Shown one piece after another: positions 45,203 through 54,579 of a stretch of 64,000 bases of DNA (position 1 is the stretch's first letter; every line of letters starts with the position of its first letter). The position numbers were made by a program, and so were the translations under genes. The notes under the pieces are model-generated. The model did no database searches and was not told the origin of the DNA. It worked only from the letters and a program-made list of their open reading frames with translations. The stretch lies in the NCBI RefSeq assembly GCF_900089835.1, contig NZ_OANU01000053.1, positions 1-64,000 on the forward strand. Reading direction: 5' to 3'. Source of the DNA: Vibrio thalassae (GTDB taxonomy: Bacteria > Pseudomonadota > Gammaproteobacteria > Enterobacterales > Vibrionaceae).

Positions 45203-46171
45203 TTATTTTGGATCCACCTGACTATCGCTTTCTTTCAATTTGTAGACCTTGGTATCTGGATAAAAAGCGTACCATGCGAACCAAAATAGTAACGTTGACG
45301 ATTGGGTTTTACCCTTATCATTAGTTATCCAAGCTGACTGGTTGTCGCTATCCCAGTGTACAAAATAACGGCTCCCCGCCAATTCAAAGCCGTGCTTCAG
45401 TCCTGTTAGCTGGGACAGCTCACTAAATGGAAACGCGATAGTCGACTGCTCCACTTTAAACCCTAATACCATCTCTTTCGGGTGATACTCATTGGGTGCT
45501 TGATTTGCTACAGGAAAGTAAATGGCAGCATTTTTACCATAACCTGCATAAGGATCTCTCTGGTAATCGCGTTGATAACCAGTGTTGGTGGAGAGAACGA
45601 GTGAATCAGGGTGACGAGCTAGCCAATTAGACCAACGACTAAGTGTAAGCGGCACTTGTTTGAGTTTACTACCAACTGATGCTCCAGCTATAGCCTCACC
45701 ATGAATTTGAGACCATAACGATTCGGTTTTTCGGTCGTACATAAGTACGTCTGAGTTATACAACAAACCAGAAACCCCAAAGTCCAGAGCTTCGAGCTCC
45801 CCTGTTGGCTGGCTAAGAAATGCCATTCCACTGCCGCATAGTGGACAATAACTGATGACGTAACGTGTTCCACCGAATTGGTCATTAACGATTTCATGCC
45901 AGTTGAGAATTCGAATCGGGTACGCCTTAACCACATCACTAACCTGCAGCCCCAACACGATATCCTGTGCACGCATAAATTTTGCATCCTTGCCTTTAAT
46001 AAACTCAGGCTGATTGAGCGCTGGAATACCATCTTTAGGTGGCCCGCCCCTTTGAATGAGATGCAAAGGCACAGAAGCATTGTCGATGTTGAATCCATTG
46101 AGCACCTTAGCCAATAGTGATATCGGAAACGACAATAATATGAAGACCAAAAGAGTTAATCGTAGCTGCAT
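45203..46171 (-). CDS. DUF3179-family exported protein
   Basis: 322 residues, signal peptide (about 1-21). The DUF3179 core is seen as VVKAYPIRILNWHEIVND and VISYCPLCGSGMAFL (CPLC motif, about 110-124), then SLWSQIHGEAIAG. The CxxC and nearby His suggest metal or redox chemistry, but the family has no established function. Confidence 0.85.
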   Translation of the reverse strand: MQLRLTLLVFILLSFPISLLAKVLNGFNIDNASVPLHLIQRGGPPKDGIPALNQPEFIKGKDAKFMRAQDIVLGLQVSDVVKAYPIRILNWHEIVNDQFGGTRYVISYCPLCGSGMAFLSQPTGELEALDFGVSGLLYNSDVLMYDRKTESLWSQIHGEAIAGASVGSKLKQVPLTLSRWSNWLARHPDSLVLSTNTGYQRDYQRDPYAGYGKNAAIYFPVANQAPNEYHPKEMVLGFKVEQSTIAFPFSELSQLTGLKHGFELAGSRYFVHWDSDNQSAWITNDKGKTQSSTLLFWFAWYAFYPDTKVYKLKESDSQVDPK

Positions 46172-46437
46172 TTACTTATCCTCCAATCAAGAACGCTGGT
46201 CATATAGACCCGCGAACAACTGCAATGCTTTCAATTACCTTCTAAGATTACCTCGCTGGTTTATGGCTTTGAGAAATCCGGTAAAACCGGTGCACATTTA
46301 CTGCATATGCTAATTGAAAAGCCTGAACTGGATTTGACCAATCACGTAAGCTTTATTCCCTACCATCTCGAAGTGAGAGACAGTACTGCGCCTAAACTGA
46401 GTTAAAGCGCAGCCATATTTGATAAGCATATTAAATG

Positions 46438-46995
46438 CTATTCGAAAAACTCTATTACTAGCTGGTTGTTCTTAACTACAACTTCAGGATTAGAGGATTT
46501 CAACAGTGCCTCTTTGACCGTATTGCTATCGAGTTTGTAAACCGGATAGGTAGACATAGCAGCACCAATCATACTTACTGCTGGCTTAATTAGCTTTTTG
46601 ATTTCTGGTGTTAGCAGTTGCCCTTCTTGGTCAATTTTTTCTAAACGGATCGATTGTAGAAAAATCTCACCATTTTCTTGTTCATATTTAGGTATAGCAC
46701 TGAATTCTATATCCAAATCAAGGTTAATATCTTGTTCATCCAACAACTGTAGCTGAGCCTTAGTATTGGCAAATACCGCTACACGATCAGCGTCAGAACG
46801 TCCTATTTTAACTTGAAGATCATCGACTGAAAGTTTGGCATACATGACGTTTTCAACGCCGACAGATTGGTTGAGCTGTAGGTTGTCATTGAGATAATTC
46901 GTCATTTCTCGTTCAGTGATGCTGTAACTCACACAACCTGATAATAACAACAGCACTGATGAAGCCCACAGGAGCTTGGCGAATCTGTTTTTCAT
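46438..46995 (-). CDS. DUF1439 lipoprotein (YceB-like)
   Basis: 185 residues from the ATG at 46995 (MKNRFAKLLW); lipobox LLLLSGC puts the lipidated Cys at residue 21. DUF1439 body with SYSITEREMTNYLN, VDDLQVKIGRSDADRVAVF and YPVYKLD. Resembles E. coli YceB; an outer-membrane or periplasmic lipoprotein of unknown role. Confidence 0.85.
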   Translation of the reverse strand: MKNRFAKLLWASSVLLLLSGCVSYSITEREMTNYLNDNLQLNQSVGVENVMYAKLSVDDLQVKIGRSDADRVAVFANTKAQLQLLDEQDINLDLDIEFSAIPKYEQENGEIFLQSIRLEKIDQEGQLLTPEIKKLIKPAVSMIGAAMSTYPVYKLDSNTVKEALLKSSNPEVVVKNNQLVIEFFE

Positions 46996-47035
46996 AGCGG
47001 GTAACACTCTGATAATACCGGAATAAGAGAAAAAT

Positions 47036-47059
47036 AAAGCAGACCTTTGAGTCTGCTTT
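47036..47059 (-). terminator. Norspermidine operon terminator
   Basis: AAAGCAGAC (47036-47044), 6-base loop, GTCTGCTTT (47051-47059), with T-rich sequence beyond on both strands. Confidence 0.85.
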
Positions 47060-47120
47060 ATTTTACTAGAAGGTAAGTTGTTTTTGTGTCACAGGCAAGT
47101 GTTGACTTGGTCAGAATAGC

Positions 47121-48254
47121 CTAGCTAATAGACCAGCGTGACAATGAGCTCTTAAAGTCATCGTAGCCAAACTCGTTAAGCTTTTCGATTTGACCGCTTG
47201 AGCGCTCACAATAGATTGACGGCATCTTCAGACCATTAAACCAATTGAGTTTCACCATGGTATAGCCAGCACTATCCATAATATGCAGTTGTTGCCCCAC
47301 CTCTAACGGCTCATCAAACTTGGCCTCACAGAATTGGTCACCAGCCAAACATGAACATGAGCCAATGACGTATTCATGATCACCTTCTGAATTGGCTTCT
47401 AAAATCGAAGCGGGTTCATCGTATATGAGCGTGTCCAGACGATGCGCTTCCGTCGCAGAATTTACAATCGCCGTCTTTTTCTCATTTTCGACAATGTCCA
47501 CAACGGTAACAACAAGGTCAGTCGTTTTAGTTATGATCGCTTCACCTGGCTCTAGGTAGAGCTGCACACCATGCTTTTTCGAGAACGCACTCAATGCAGC
47601 ACCAAGTTTATCGATATCATAACCAGGCCACGTAAAGAACACACCGCCCCCCATACTAACCCAATCGAGCTTATCTAGATGGGGACCAAATTGCTGTGAA
47701 ATAGCATCAAGTAAACCGATAAATGCATCGACATCTTTATTTTCACAGTTTATGTGAAACATAACACCATCGATAGAATCGAAGATCGTTGGGTCGATAT
47801 GATCGGCTTGCACTCCAAGGCGAGAGTACGGTCTAGCAGGGTTGGCCAAGTCCTGTCCCGCATAGCTCACCCCCGGATTAAGACGTAAACCAATGGACAC
47901 TTTGCCTTCAACGATATGACGATAAGCGGCTAATTGAGACTGCGAGTTGAAGATCATCTTGTCACAAATATCAGCCACTTCGCGTACGTCGTCTTCGCTG
48001 TAACCAACACTGTATGCGTGCGTTTCACCACCAAACGTCTCGTAACCAAGTTTTACCTCAAATGGACCACTGCTGGTTGAGCCATCTAAGTATGGTTTAA
48101 TAATGTCAAACACACCCCAAGTTGAGAAACACTTAAGCGCCAGCACTAGCTTTACGCCAGAGACCTCTTTGAGGTGTTTTGCTTTCTCTAGGTTCTCAAT
48201 CAGTTTGCCTTCATTAATCATGAAGTATGGAGTTTTGAGTTCGTTTTTAATCAT
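47121..48254 (-). CDS. nspC: Carboxynorspermidine decarboxylase NspC
   Basis: PLP enzyme of the alanine-racemase fold that decarboxylates carboxynorspermidine to norspermidine. 377 residues. PLP lysine in [12 protein letters not shown] (K42), HINCENKD, and the active-site [11 protein letters not shown] stretch. Last gene of the operon, 51 bp after the dehydrogenase. Norspermidine is the main triamine of vibrios and controls biofilm through NspS/MbaA. Confidence 0.94.
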   Translation of the reverse strand: MIKNELKTPYFMINEGKLIENLEKAKHLKEVSGVKLVLALKCFSTWGVFDIIKPYLDGSTSSGPFEVKLGYETFGGETHAYSVGYSEDDVREVADICDKMIFNSQSQLAAYRHIVEGKVSIGLRLNPGVSYAGQDLANPARPYSRLGVQADHIDPTIFDSIDGVMFHINCENKDVDAFIGLLDAISQQFGPHLDKLDWVSMGGGVFFTWPGYDIDKLGAALSAFSKKHGVQLYLEPGEAIITKTTDLVVTVVDIVENEKKTAIVNSATEAHRLDTLIYDEPASILEANSEGDHEYVIGSCSCLAGDQFCEAKFDEPLEVGQQLHIMDSAGYTMVKLNWFNGLKMPSIYCERSSGQIEKLNEFGYDDFKSSLSRWSIS

Positions 48255-48305
48255 TTTGTAGACCTAAGTTTAAAGACCCTAGATAGCTACCTAGGGTCTG
48301 TCACT

Positions 48306-49550
48306 TTATTTAAGAATCTTGATATCCGGAGCACCGACTTCCAGTTCTTGAACATGCCAATCTAAACCGATTTCAAGCATGGTTTCTAGGAACGGATCAG
48401 GGTCTAATTGCTCCATATTGAACACTCCAGCGTCTGCCCATTGACCACGGAAGTATTGCAGTGCCGCCGTGATGGCTGGGACACCAGTTGTATAAGAAAT
48501 GGCTTGATGCTCTACATCTTCGTACGCCACTTCATGGTCTGCATTATTGTAGATAAATACTGACCGTTGTTTACCGTCTTTCTTACCTTGAACCCAAGTC
48601 CCGATACAAGTTTTACCTGTGTAACCTGGTGCCAAAGACGTTGGGTCTGGAAGCAGTGCTTTTAACACATGTAGTGGCTGAACCACAGTGCCATCATGTA
48701 GAGTTAGAGGGTCAGGGCTAAGTAGACCAATATCACGCATGCAATTGAAATAGTTCAAGTATTTATCGCCAAAGCCCATCCAGAACTCGATGCGCTTTGC
48801 AGGAATGAACTCTTGCATAGAACGAACTTCATCATGTGCCATTGAGTAAACTTTGTGTTTGCCGACTAATGGGAAATCGAACTCAAGCATACGAGTGTGG
48901 CATTCAACTTGTTTCCATTCACCGTTTTCCCAATAGAAAGAGTCACCTTGAATTTCTAGCATGTTGGTTTCTGGATCAAAGTTAGTGGCAAAATTTTTAC
49001 CGTGGTCGCCAGCATTGACATCCATAACATCGATGGTGTCGATTTCATCGAATAAATGCTTCACTGCATAGGCGGCAAATACGCTTACCACACCAGGATC
49101 AAAACCTGCGCCTAAAATACCCGTGATGCCTGCCTGTTTGAATTTGTCACGGAAACCCCATTGCCAATCATAAGCTTGAGGAACTTGCTGACCTTCCGAG
49201 CATAGATCGACAGCGACAGAAGTATCTAAATAAGAGACTTTTGCTTGCAGACACGCTTCCATGATGGTGATGTTTACCCAAGGAGGACCCGCGTTAATCA
49301 CTAGATCTGGCTTCACTTCATTGATCAGGGCAACCAGCGCTTCAACATCGTCAGCATCAACGGCACGAGCGTCTAGCTTTTTAGTCGCGTCTTTTAAGTT
49401 ATTTTTACCTTTAATGGATTCAATGATTTTTTCACACTTCGCGACGGTGCGTGACGCAATTGTAATATCACCTAATACATCGTTATTCTGAGCCGCCTTG
49501 TGCGCGACTACCCAACCAACACCACCTGCGCCAATCTGTAAAACTGCCAT
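48306..49550 (-). CDS. Carboxynorspermidine synthase (dehydrogenase, saccharopine-DH family)
   Basis: Condenses diaminopropane with aspartate semialdehyde using NADPH to carboxynorspermidine. 414 residues. Rossmann motif QIGAGGVGWVVAHKAAQ at residues 5-21, GAGFDPGVVSVFAAY (about 150-164). Lies between the fused DABA enzyme, which makes diaminopropane and uses the semialdehyde, and NspC, giving the complete path. Confidence 0.93.
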   Translation of the reverse strand: MAVLQIGAGGVGWVVAHKAAQNNDVLGDITIASRTVAKCEKIIESIKGKNNLKDATKKLDARAVDADDVEALVALINEVKPDLVINAGPPWVNITIMEACLQAKVSYLDTSVAVDLCSEGQQVPQAYDWQWGFRDKFKQAGITGILGAGFDPGVVSVFAAYAVKHLFDEIDTIDVMDVNAGDHGKNFATNFDPETNMLEIQGDSFYWENGEWKQVECHTRMLEFDFPLVGKHKVYSMAHDEVRSMQEFIPAKRIEFWMGFGDKYLNYFNCMRDIGLLSPDPLTLHDGTVVQPLHVLKALLPDPTSLAPGYTGKTCIGTWVQGKKDGKQRSVFIYNNADHEVAYEDVEHQAISYTTGVPAITAALQYFRGQWADAGVFNMEQLDPDPFLETMLEIGLDWHVQELEVGAPDIKILK

Positions 49551-49575
49551 TTTCTTTCCTTATTCTGTTTATCGG

Positions 49576-52473
49576 TTAGTACGAGTTAGCTAGCTCAAGT
49601 GCTAACTGATCAATGTTATTCAGTAGGCTCTCAAAATCTGAGAGCGTTAAGCATGGATTTAGAATCGTGAACTTCAGTGCCGACTGACCGTTCACTACTG
49701 TTTCCCCTAACACCGCAACGCCACGTGTTAGTGCTTGTAAACGAATCGCTTTATTCAGTTCATTCAAATCGTTGGCGTCATGATTAATAACGCGCAATAA
49801 GACCGTTGATAATGATGGCTGTGCCAATAGCTCAAATCGTTGATGCGCTTGAACCAGTTTTGCCACCTCTTGCGTTTGTGCCATCAGATGGTCATACATA
49901 TCACCTAGTGCCTGTGGACCAACGTTTTGCATCGTCATGAAGACTTTTAGAGCATCGAAACGTTTGGTTGTCGCAATGGATTTATCGACCAAGTTTGGCA
50001 GTTCATCGTGTTCTCGATTGAGATAATCCGCATGATGAAGCAGGTACTTAAAGTTGCTGCGATCTTTTACCAGCAGCGAGCCACAACTGATGGTTTGATA
50101 GAACAATTTATGGAAATCGACGCTGACAGAGTCCGCTTTTTCAATACCATTAAGCTTGTGTTTGTGACTGCTTAGAATAAGGGCGCCACCGTAAGCACCA
50201 TCAACGTGGAACCAAAGCTGGTTTTCGGCAGCAATGGTGGCGAGAGAGTTTAGATCATCGATAGCCCCGTGATCTGTCGTCCCTGCTGTTCCGACTAAAG
50301 CAAAAGGTATCAAGCCTTCAGCTCTCATCGCTTGTAAGTCAGTGATAAGTGCATCCGTTTTGATGGTACCGTTGTCGTGGGTTGCAACGCAGTGCACGGC
50401 TTTTTCACCCAAGCCTAACAACGAGGCTGACTTTTGAACCGTAAAGTGCGACTTATCGGAACAGACAATACGAAGTCTATCGGCATAACTCGGAAGACCT
50501 TGCTTTTGGATAGAATGACCATCCGTCACATCGGCAATTCGGTCACGTGCCAACAGAAGACCCATTAAATTACTCTGTGTGCCACCACTGGTGAAAATAC
50601 CATCTGCTGACGCACCAAGCTCATAGCGCTCACAAAGCCAATTCAATACTTTCTGCTCAACATAAGTCGCAGCTGATGCTTGGTCCCAAGAATCCATAGA
50701 TTGATTCAACGCCGCGATCATCGCCTCTGCAGCGACAGCTGGCATTAAAGGTGGTGTATGCAAATGTGCAATACAATTAGGGTGTTGCGTAAATATTGAA
50801 TGATCTGCGACCAAACGTGCTGTCTCATCAACAACACGTTGTAGATCGTGATGACTGCCGTCAAGATTGACATTGTTAATGGCCGATTCAAGCAGTTTTG
50901 CGTCGAATCCCGAATACGGTTTCGAGACGCCCTCAAACACTTCTTTCATCGCTTGTGTGGTGTGATTCATGACCTGAGAAAATTCGGTCGCTCCTTGCAC
51001 ACCCGTGTGGATGAAGTGCTTTTTCCACGACTTTGCTTTGTCATCTTGCTGTGACTTTTGCCCGCCACCAGCTACCACGATAGCCTCTTCAATAGTGCGT
51101 AATGCAAAATCGATCTGTTCGAAACTGATGATAAGTGGTGGAAGAAAGCGAATAACGGCACCCTCACGCCCACCTTTTTCAACCATCAAACCTCGTTCTA
51201 GCGCGGCGCGCTGTATGTCTAGGGTAAGCTGACCATCGGCAATAGGTTCACCAAACTTGTTGTGTTCACCCGTTGGCTTGACAATCTCGACGCCCAGCAT
51301 CAGTCCTTTGCCGCGAACCTCAGCTATACAGTTTACTCTTTTCTTTATTTTGTTGAGGCCAAGACGTAAATACTGTCCAGCAACTCTGGCATGCTCAACA
51401 AGGTTGTCACGCTCGATGATCTCAAGCGCTTTCTCGCCCGAAACCATGGCCAGTTGATTACCGCGGAATGTGCCCGTGTGTTCGCCTGCGTTCCACGTAT
51501 CCACTTTTTTGTTAAATACCAATAGCGACATCGGCAAGCCGCCACCAATCGCTTTGGACAAACAGAGAATATCTGGGCTAATCCCCGCCTCTTCAAACGC
51601 AAAACGGTAGCCTGTTTTGCCTACGCCGCACTGGATTTCATCCAAAATGAGCAAGATCTCATGCTCATCACAAAGTCGGCGCAGTTCTCTCAGCCAAAAC
51701 GCCGGAGCAGGAATAACGCCCCCTTCTCCTTGAACTGGCTCAACAATAATGGCAGCTGGTTTCATGATACCGGCTTCATCATCATTCAATAGTCGTTCGA
51801 TATAACGAATGCTCTGTTTCGCGCCTGCATCGCCACCAAGACCAAACGGACAACGAAGACTATAAGGAAAAGGCATAAAGTGAACATCGGACATCAGCCC
51901 AGTGCGACGCGCTTTGGTGCCAAGGTTGCCCATCATGCCCATGGTGCCATTTGTCATACCATGATAGGCACCGCGAAAGGCAAACATCGTATTTCTACCC
52001 GAGGTTTGCTTCGCCAATTTGATAGCGGCTTCAACAGCGTCAGCACCCGAAGGGCCACAAAACTGAATCACCGATTGGTCAGCGAACTCTTGCGGTAGGA
52101 ACGCTTTCACTCGTTTGATAAAACGATCTTTCGCTTCTGTCGTAATATCAAGAGTTTGGTAAGGCAAACCTGAATCAAGCTGCTGTTTGAGAGCTTGATT
52201 GATTTCAGGATGGTTGTAACCCATCGCAAGCGTGCCTGCTCCTGCAAGACAATCAAGAAAGATTTGGCCGCGAGTGTCTTCCACCAAAGCGCCAAACGCA
52301 CGCTTAATGGCGATAGGCAGACGACGTGGATAGGAACGAACTTCTGATTCGTGCTCCGCTTGATCAAGTAAAACCTGATCAGGTGTCAGGTCATAAGTGC
52401 CTTCAACGTGTGGAACGTGTACCGAAATTGAAGACGCGAATTCTTTAGAGTCAAATTCGAATGCTGTACTCAT
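49576..52473 (-). CDS. Fused L-2,4-diaminobutyrate aminotransferase/decarboxylase
   Basis: 965 residues, two PLP enzymes in one chain. N-terminal class III aminotransferase (about 1-470) with LILDEIQCGVGKTG and PLP lysine K307 in LCLSKAIGGGLP; converts aspartate semialdehyde to 2,4-diaminobutyrate. C-terminal group II decarboxylase (about 500-965) with HVDGAYGGAL (D758) and K789 in SVSVDFHKLFYQ; gives 1,3-diaminopropane. A linker of about 30 residues (470-500) joins them. First gene of the operon with 500 bp of leader before it. Confidence 0.95.
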   Translation of the reverse strand: MSTAFEFDSKEFASSISVHVPHVEGTYDLTPDQVLLDQAEHESEVRSYPRRLPIAIKRAFGALVEDTRGQIFLDCLAGAGTLAMGYNHPEINQALKQQLDSGLPYQTLDITTEAKDRFIKRVKAFLPQEFADQSVIQFCGPSGADAVEAAIKLAKQTSGRNTMFAFRGAYHGMTNGTMGMMGNLGTKARRTGLMSDVHFMPFPYSLRCPFGLGGDAGAKQSIRYIERLLNDDEAGIMKPAAIIVEPVQGEGGVIPAPAFWLRELRRLCDEHEILLILDEIQCGVGKTGYRFAFEEAGISPDILCLSKAIGGGLPMSLLVFNKKVDTWNAGEHTGTFRGNQLAMVSGEKALEIIERDNLVEHARVAGQYLRLGLNKIKKRVNCIAEVRGKGLMLGVEIVKPTGEHNKFGEPIADGQLTLDIQRAALERGLMVEKGGREGAVIRFLPPLIISFEQIDFALRTIEEAIVVAGGGQKSQQDDKAKSWKKHFIHTGVQGATEFSQVMNHTTQAMKEVFEGVSKPYSGFDAKLLESAINNVNLDGSHHDLQRVVDETARLVADHSIFTQHPNCIAHLHTPPLMPAVAAEAMIAALNQSMDSWDQASAATYVEQKVLNWLCERYELGASADGIFTSGGTQSNLMGLLLARDRIADVTDGHSIQKQGLPSYADRLRIVCSDKSHFTVQKSASLLGLGEKAVHCVATHDNGTIKTDALITDLQAMRAEGLIPFALVGTAGTTDHGAIDDLNSLATIAAENQLWFHVDGAYGGALILSSHKHKLNGIEKADSVSVDFHKLFYQTISCGSLLVKDRSNFKYLLHHADYLNREHDELPNLVDKSIATTKRFDALKVFMTMQNVGPQALGDMYDHLMAQTQEVAKLVQAHQRFELLAQPSLSTVLLRVINHDANDLNELNKAIRLQALTRGVAVLGETVVNGQSALKFTILNPCLTLSDFESLLNNIDQLALELANSY

Positions 52474-52936
52474 TTTTTGTAACCTAGATTAGGCGTGCGA
52501 AATCACTTGCTACGCGCATAGCAAAACAAGTCCCACCGTATTTCAGATGTGACAAAGACCTAGATGAACGACTTCATTTAGAAAAGTATTAGTGTTTTGA
52601 AATCAAGGCTCTGTGATACTACGGTTTATGCGCAATACACAGTTTGGAAGTACAAAGCTGATTTTTGAGTGTAAGTTAATATGTTTCAATGTTGGGTTTC
52701 CCATTAACATGCCCTTCTAGGCATCAGTATCCCGTCTACTGATTATTGGCATAACCAGTACCTACCCTACGTTGTGTCACAATCAGCTTGAATGGTCACA
52801 ACGCGTCTCCCCCAGATTCATTCCGAGATTGCGCGGAAAAGTAACATACAACTCATTATCATCGCAACCGTTTTCTCTGGTAACATTTTGTTTAAATTAT
52901 AAAAATAACGACTAAAAATATGAAATTGGTTAGATA
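52474..52936 (-). promoter_or_regulatory. Long leader region of the norspermidine operon
   Basis: About 460 bp with no conserved gene. On the minus strand it holds two short ORFs joined by an ATGA overlap: 52818..52862 (14 codons, MIMSCMLLFRAISE) and 52783..52821 (12 codons, MNLGETRCDHSS). After them come possible hairpins (ATGCC/GGCAT near 52710-52725). Such a leader could allow polyamine-dependent attenuation, but nothing proves translation. Confidence 0.35.
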
Positions 52937-52960
52937 AAAAACCCGCCTCATCGGAGGCGG
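52937..52960 (-). terminator. Riboflavin-synthase-like gene terminator
   Basis: CCGCCTC (52943-52949), loop ATCG, GAGGCGG (52954-52960), followed on the minus strand by a run of T residues. Confidence 0.9.
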
Positions 52961-52975
52961 CATTACTTTATTTTG

Positions 52976-53698
52976 CTACTTATCTTTTTGATCACTGAGG
53001 CGTTTGGTGGTCGCTTGGCCAATAGTATCTACGTCAACACCATTTTGTTCCAAGAATTTTTCAAACATCGGCAACAGTGGGCCTAAAGTGTCAGCTATTG
53101 TATCGCGCACGGTATCAACAACAACTTGTGTGCCACGCTCAATCTCGATATTAACCTCATCCCCCACCAGCTTGCCTTCAAAGGTCGTCATACGGCGAGT
53201 TTCTGGAATCAGCCACACGTCAAACCACCCTTCTTGTTTGTCGACTTCTGATACCGTCAAACTTGCCCCGTTGATAGCGATGTAGCCTTTAGGGAACACG
53301 TATGGCTTCCACGCTTTTGGCAACTGAAATTGTATACGGTAGTTGTCTTCTTGTTGATGAATAGCAACCAATGGCGTTTTGAAGTCCACATGTCCTGAAA
53401 GCGGATGACCCCCAATCTCGGCCCCATCTTTTGCCGCACGCTCGACATTGATTCTCTGGCCTTCTTCAAACGCACTCAATGTGGTGATGTTCAGGCTCTG
53501 CAGCATGACGTCAAAAGAGAGACGCGTCTCACTTTGAATTTCAGTAACCGTTAAACAGACGCCATCCACCGCGATACTGGCTCCAATTTCAACATCGACG
53601 CAAAACCCAGATTCAAAATCGATTTCAAAGGTCCGGATGCCGTTAAGATCAGTAATTTTATCGATTGTCGCGACAGATTGGATAATTCCCGTAAACAT
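52976..53698 (-). CDS. Riboflavin synthase alpha-subunit-like protein with C-terminal extension
   Basis: 240 residues; two lumazine-binding barrels (about 1-95 and 97-200). C48 (GVCLTV), H103 (SGHVDF) and S146/T148 (GASLTV) match residues important in E. coli RibE, so activity is likely. E. coli RibE ends near residue 213; here about 35 residues (DTVRDTIADTLGPLLPMFEKFLEQNG and beyond) are added at the end, forming a predicted helix that could replace or lengthen the trimer-forming tail. Monocistronic, outside a rib operon, and no FMN riboswitch is visible upstream. Probably a second copy. Confidence 0.88.
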   Translation of the reverse strand: MFTGIIQSVATIDKITDLNGIRTFEIDFESGFCVDVEIGASIAVDGVCLTVTEIQSETRLSFDVMLQSLNITTLSAFEEGQRINVERAAKDGAEIGGHPLSGHVDFKTPLVAIHQQEDNYRIQFQLPKAWKPYVFPKGYIAINGASLTVSEVDKQEGWFDVWLIPETRRMTTFEGKLVGDEVNIEIERGTQVVVDTVRDTIADTLGPLLPMFEKFLEQNGVDVDTIGQATTKRLSDQKDK

Positions 53699-53709
53699 AG
53701 ATGCCTCAT

Positions 53710-53721
53710 TTCACTAGTGAA
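53710..53721. promoter_or_regulatory. Perfect 12-bp palindrome before the riboflavin-synthase-like gene
   Basis: TTCACTAGTGAA, 12 bp, only 12 bp before the start codon. May be an operator or chance. Confidence 0.3.
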
Positions 53722-53790
53722 GTGCCTTTAGTACGGACATCATTACAAAAAGAATCAAGAAGATAAAGAGAGTAGAAAGGAAAAACGAAA

Positions 53791-53814
53791 AAGCCCAGCA
53801 ATTATGCTGGGCTT
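53791..53814 (-). terminator. Terminator of the tRNA operon
   Basis: AAGCCCAGCA (53791-53800), loop ATTA, TGCTGGGCTT (53805-53814); T run follows on the minus strand. Confidence 0.92.
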
Positions 53815-53821
53815 TCTTGTT

Positions 53822-53897
53822 TGGAGCGACACACGAGGTTCGAACTCGTGACCTCAACCTTGGCAAGGTTGCGCTCTACCAACTGAGCTAGTGTCGC
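53822..53897 (-). tRNA. tRNA-Gly (GCC)
   Basis: 76 bases with encoded CCA. Acceptor stem GCGACAC pairs with GTGTCGC; anticodon loop CTTGCCAAG gives GCC; the T arm has GTTCGAA. Identical to the copy at 54073. Confidence 0.96.
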
Positions 53898-53923
53898 ATT
53901 TGTCTTTTCAGACTAATTTGAGA

Positions 53924-54010
53924 TGGTGCCCCGGGCCGGACTTGAACCGGCACAGCGCGAACGCCGAGGGATTTTAAATCCCTTGTGTCTACCAATTCCA
54001 CCACCAGGGC
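53924..54010 (-). tRNA. tRNA-Leu (TAA)
   Basis: 87 bases with encoded CCA; acceptor GCCCTGG with CCGGGGC (one G-T pair), anticodon loop TTTAAAA gives TAA, long variable arm (CGGCGTTCGCGCTG) as in tRNA-Leu. Same type as E. coli leuZ in the matching operon. Confidence 0.96.
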
Positions 54011-54072
54011 ACACAAAATTCATTGTGATGGAGACACCATCTGGATACCGCTTTCGCCATATCTTTAAAATT

Positions 54073-54148
54073 TGGAGCGACACACGAGGTTCGAACTCGT
54101 GACCTCAACCTTGGCAAGGTTGCGCTCTACCAACTGAGCTAGTGTCGC
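54073..54148 (-). tRNA. tRNA-Gly (GCC), second copy
   Basis: Identical in sequence to the copy at 53822, with GCC anticodon and encoded CCA. Separated from it by tRNA-Leu. Confidence 0.96.
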
Positions 54149-54166
54149 ATATTCTCTAAGAGAGAA

Positions 54167-54240
54167 TGGAGGCGCCTCCCGGAGTCGAACCGAGGTCCAC
54201 GGATTTGCAATCCGCTGCATAGCCACTCTGCCAAGGCGCC
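54167..54240 (-). tRNA. tRNA-Cys (GCA)
   Basis: 74 bases with encoded CCA; acceptor GGCGCCT pairs with AGGCGCC, anticodon loop ATTGCAAAT gives GCA. First gene of the operon. Confidence 0.96.
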
Positions 54241-54306
54241 TTCTTGTCACTCTGAGCTCTAACCTAAGCGCTTTGCTTTAAGCAGTTCCTCTTGAGTACG
54301 GGAGGC

Positions 54307-54334
54307 ATTTTACGCAATCAGGAAAATGAGTCAA
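54307..54334 (-). promoter_or_regulatory. Promoter of the tRNA operon
   Basis: On the minus strand TTGACT (54334-54329), 16-base spacer, TAAAAT (54312-54307), followed by a GC-rich discriminator (GCCTCCC), the form expected of stringently controlled stable-RNA promoters. About 66 bp before tRNA-Cys. Confidence 0.75.
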
Positions 54335-54540
54335 CACGTTTTTTTATATTTTGAATCGTTTGTCTAAGAAACATCCAAAAAGCGCTAATTTGCTCAATTT
54401 TCTAGCAAAAACATGCACATTTAGCACTAGAAAACTTGTTTTGCTCTGTTGTTATATTTATATCTACAAAACCTAAGAACTCTGATTTCACTTACCGAAG
54501 CGCCTGTCGTCGAGTATTAAGGCATTCAATAGTGATAAAA

Positions 54541-54563
54541 AAGGCGAGCTCATTGCTCGCCTT
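54541..54563 (-). terminator. pgsA terminator
   Basis: AAGGCGAGC (54541-54549), 5-base loop, GCTCGCCTT (54555-54563), T run on the minus strand. Confidence 0.92.
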
Positions 54564-54579
54564 CACTTATTCTTTATCA

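Larger units (their letters stand above)
54241..54579. other. Region between tRNA-Cys and pgsA
   Basis: 339 bp. It holds the tRNA promoter (54307-54334) and the pgsA terminator (54541-54563). The rest is AT-rich without an ORF. Confidence 0.6.

Noticed and set aside
45688..46098. 136-residue minus-strand ORF
   Set aside because: It is another frame inside the DUF3179 gene, which has the family motif and signal peptide.
53699..53790. Possible FMN riboswitch before the riboflavin-synthase-like gene
   Set aside because: The region is only about 90 bp and lacks the conserved GGGGC/GACCGGCGGT pieces of the element.
54065..54250. 61-residue minus-strand ORF
   Set aside because: It runs through the tRNA-Gly and tRNA-Cys genes; the RNA genes explain the sequence.
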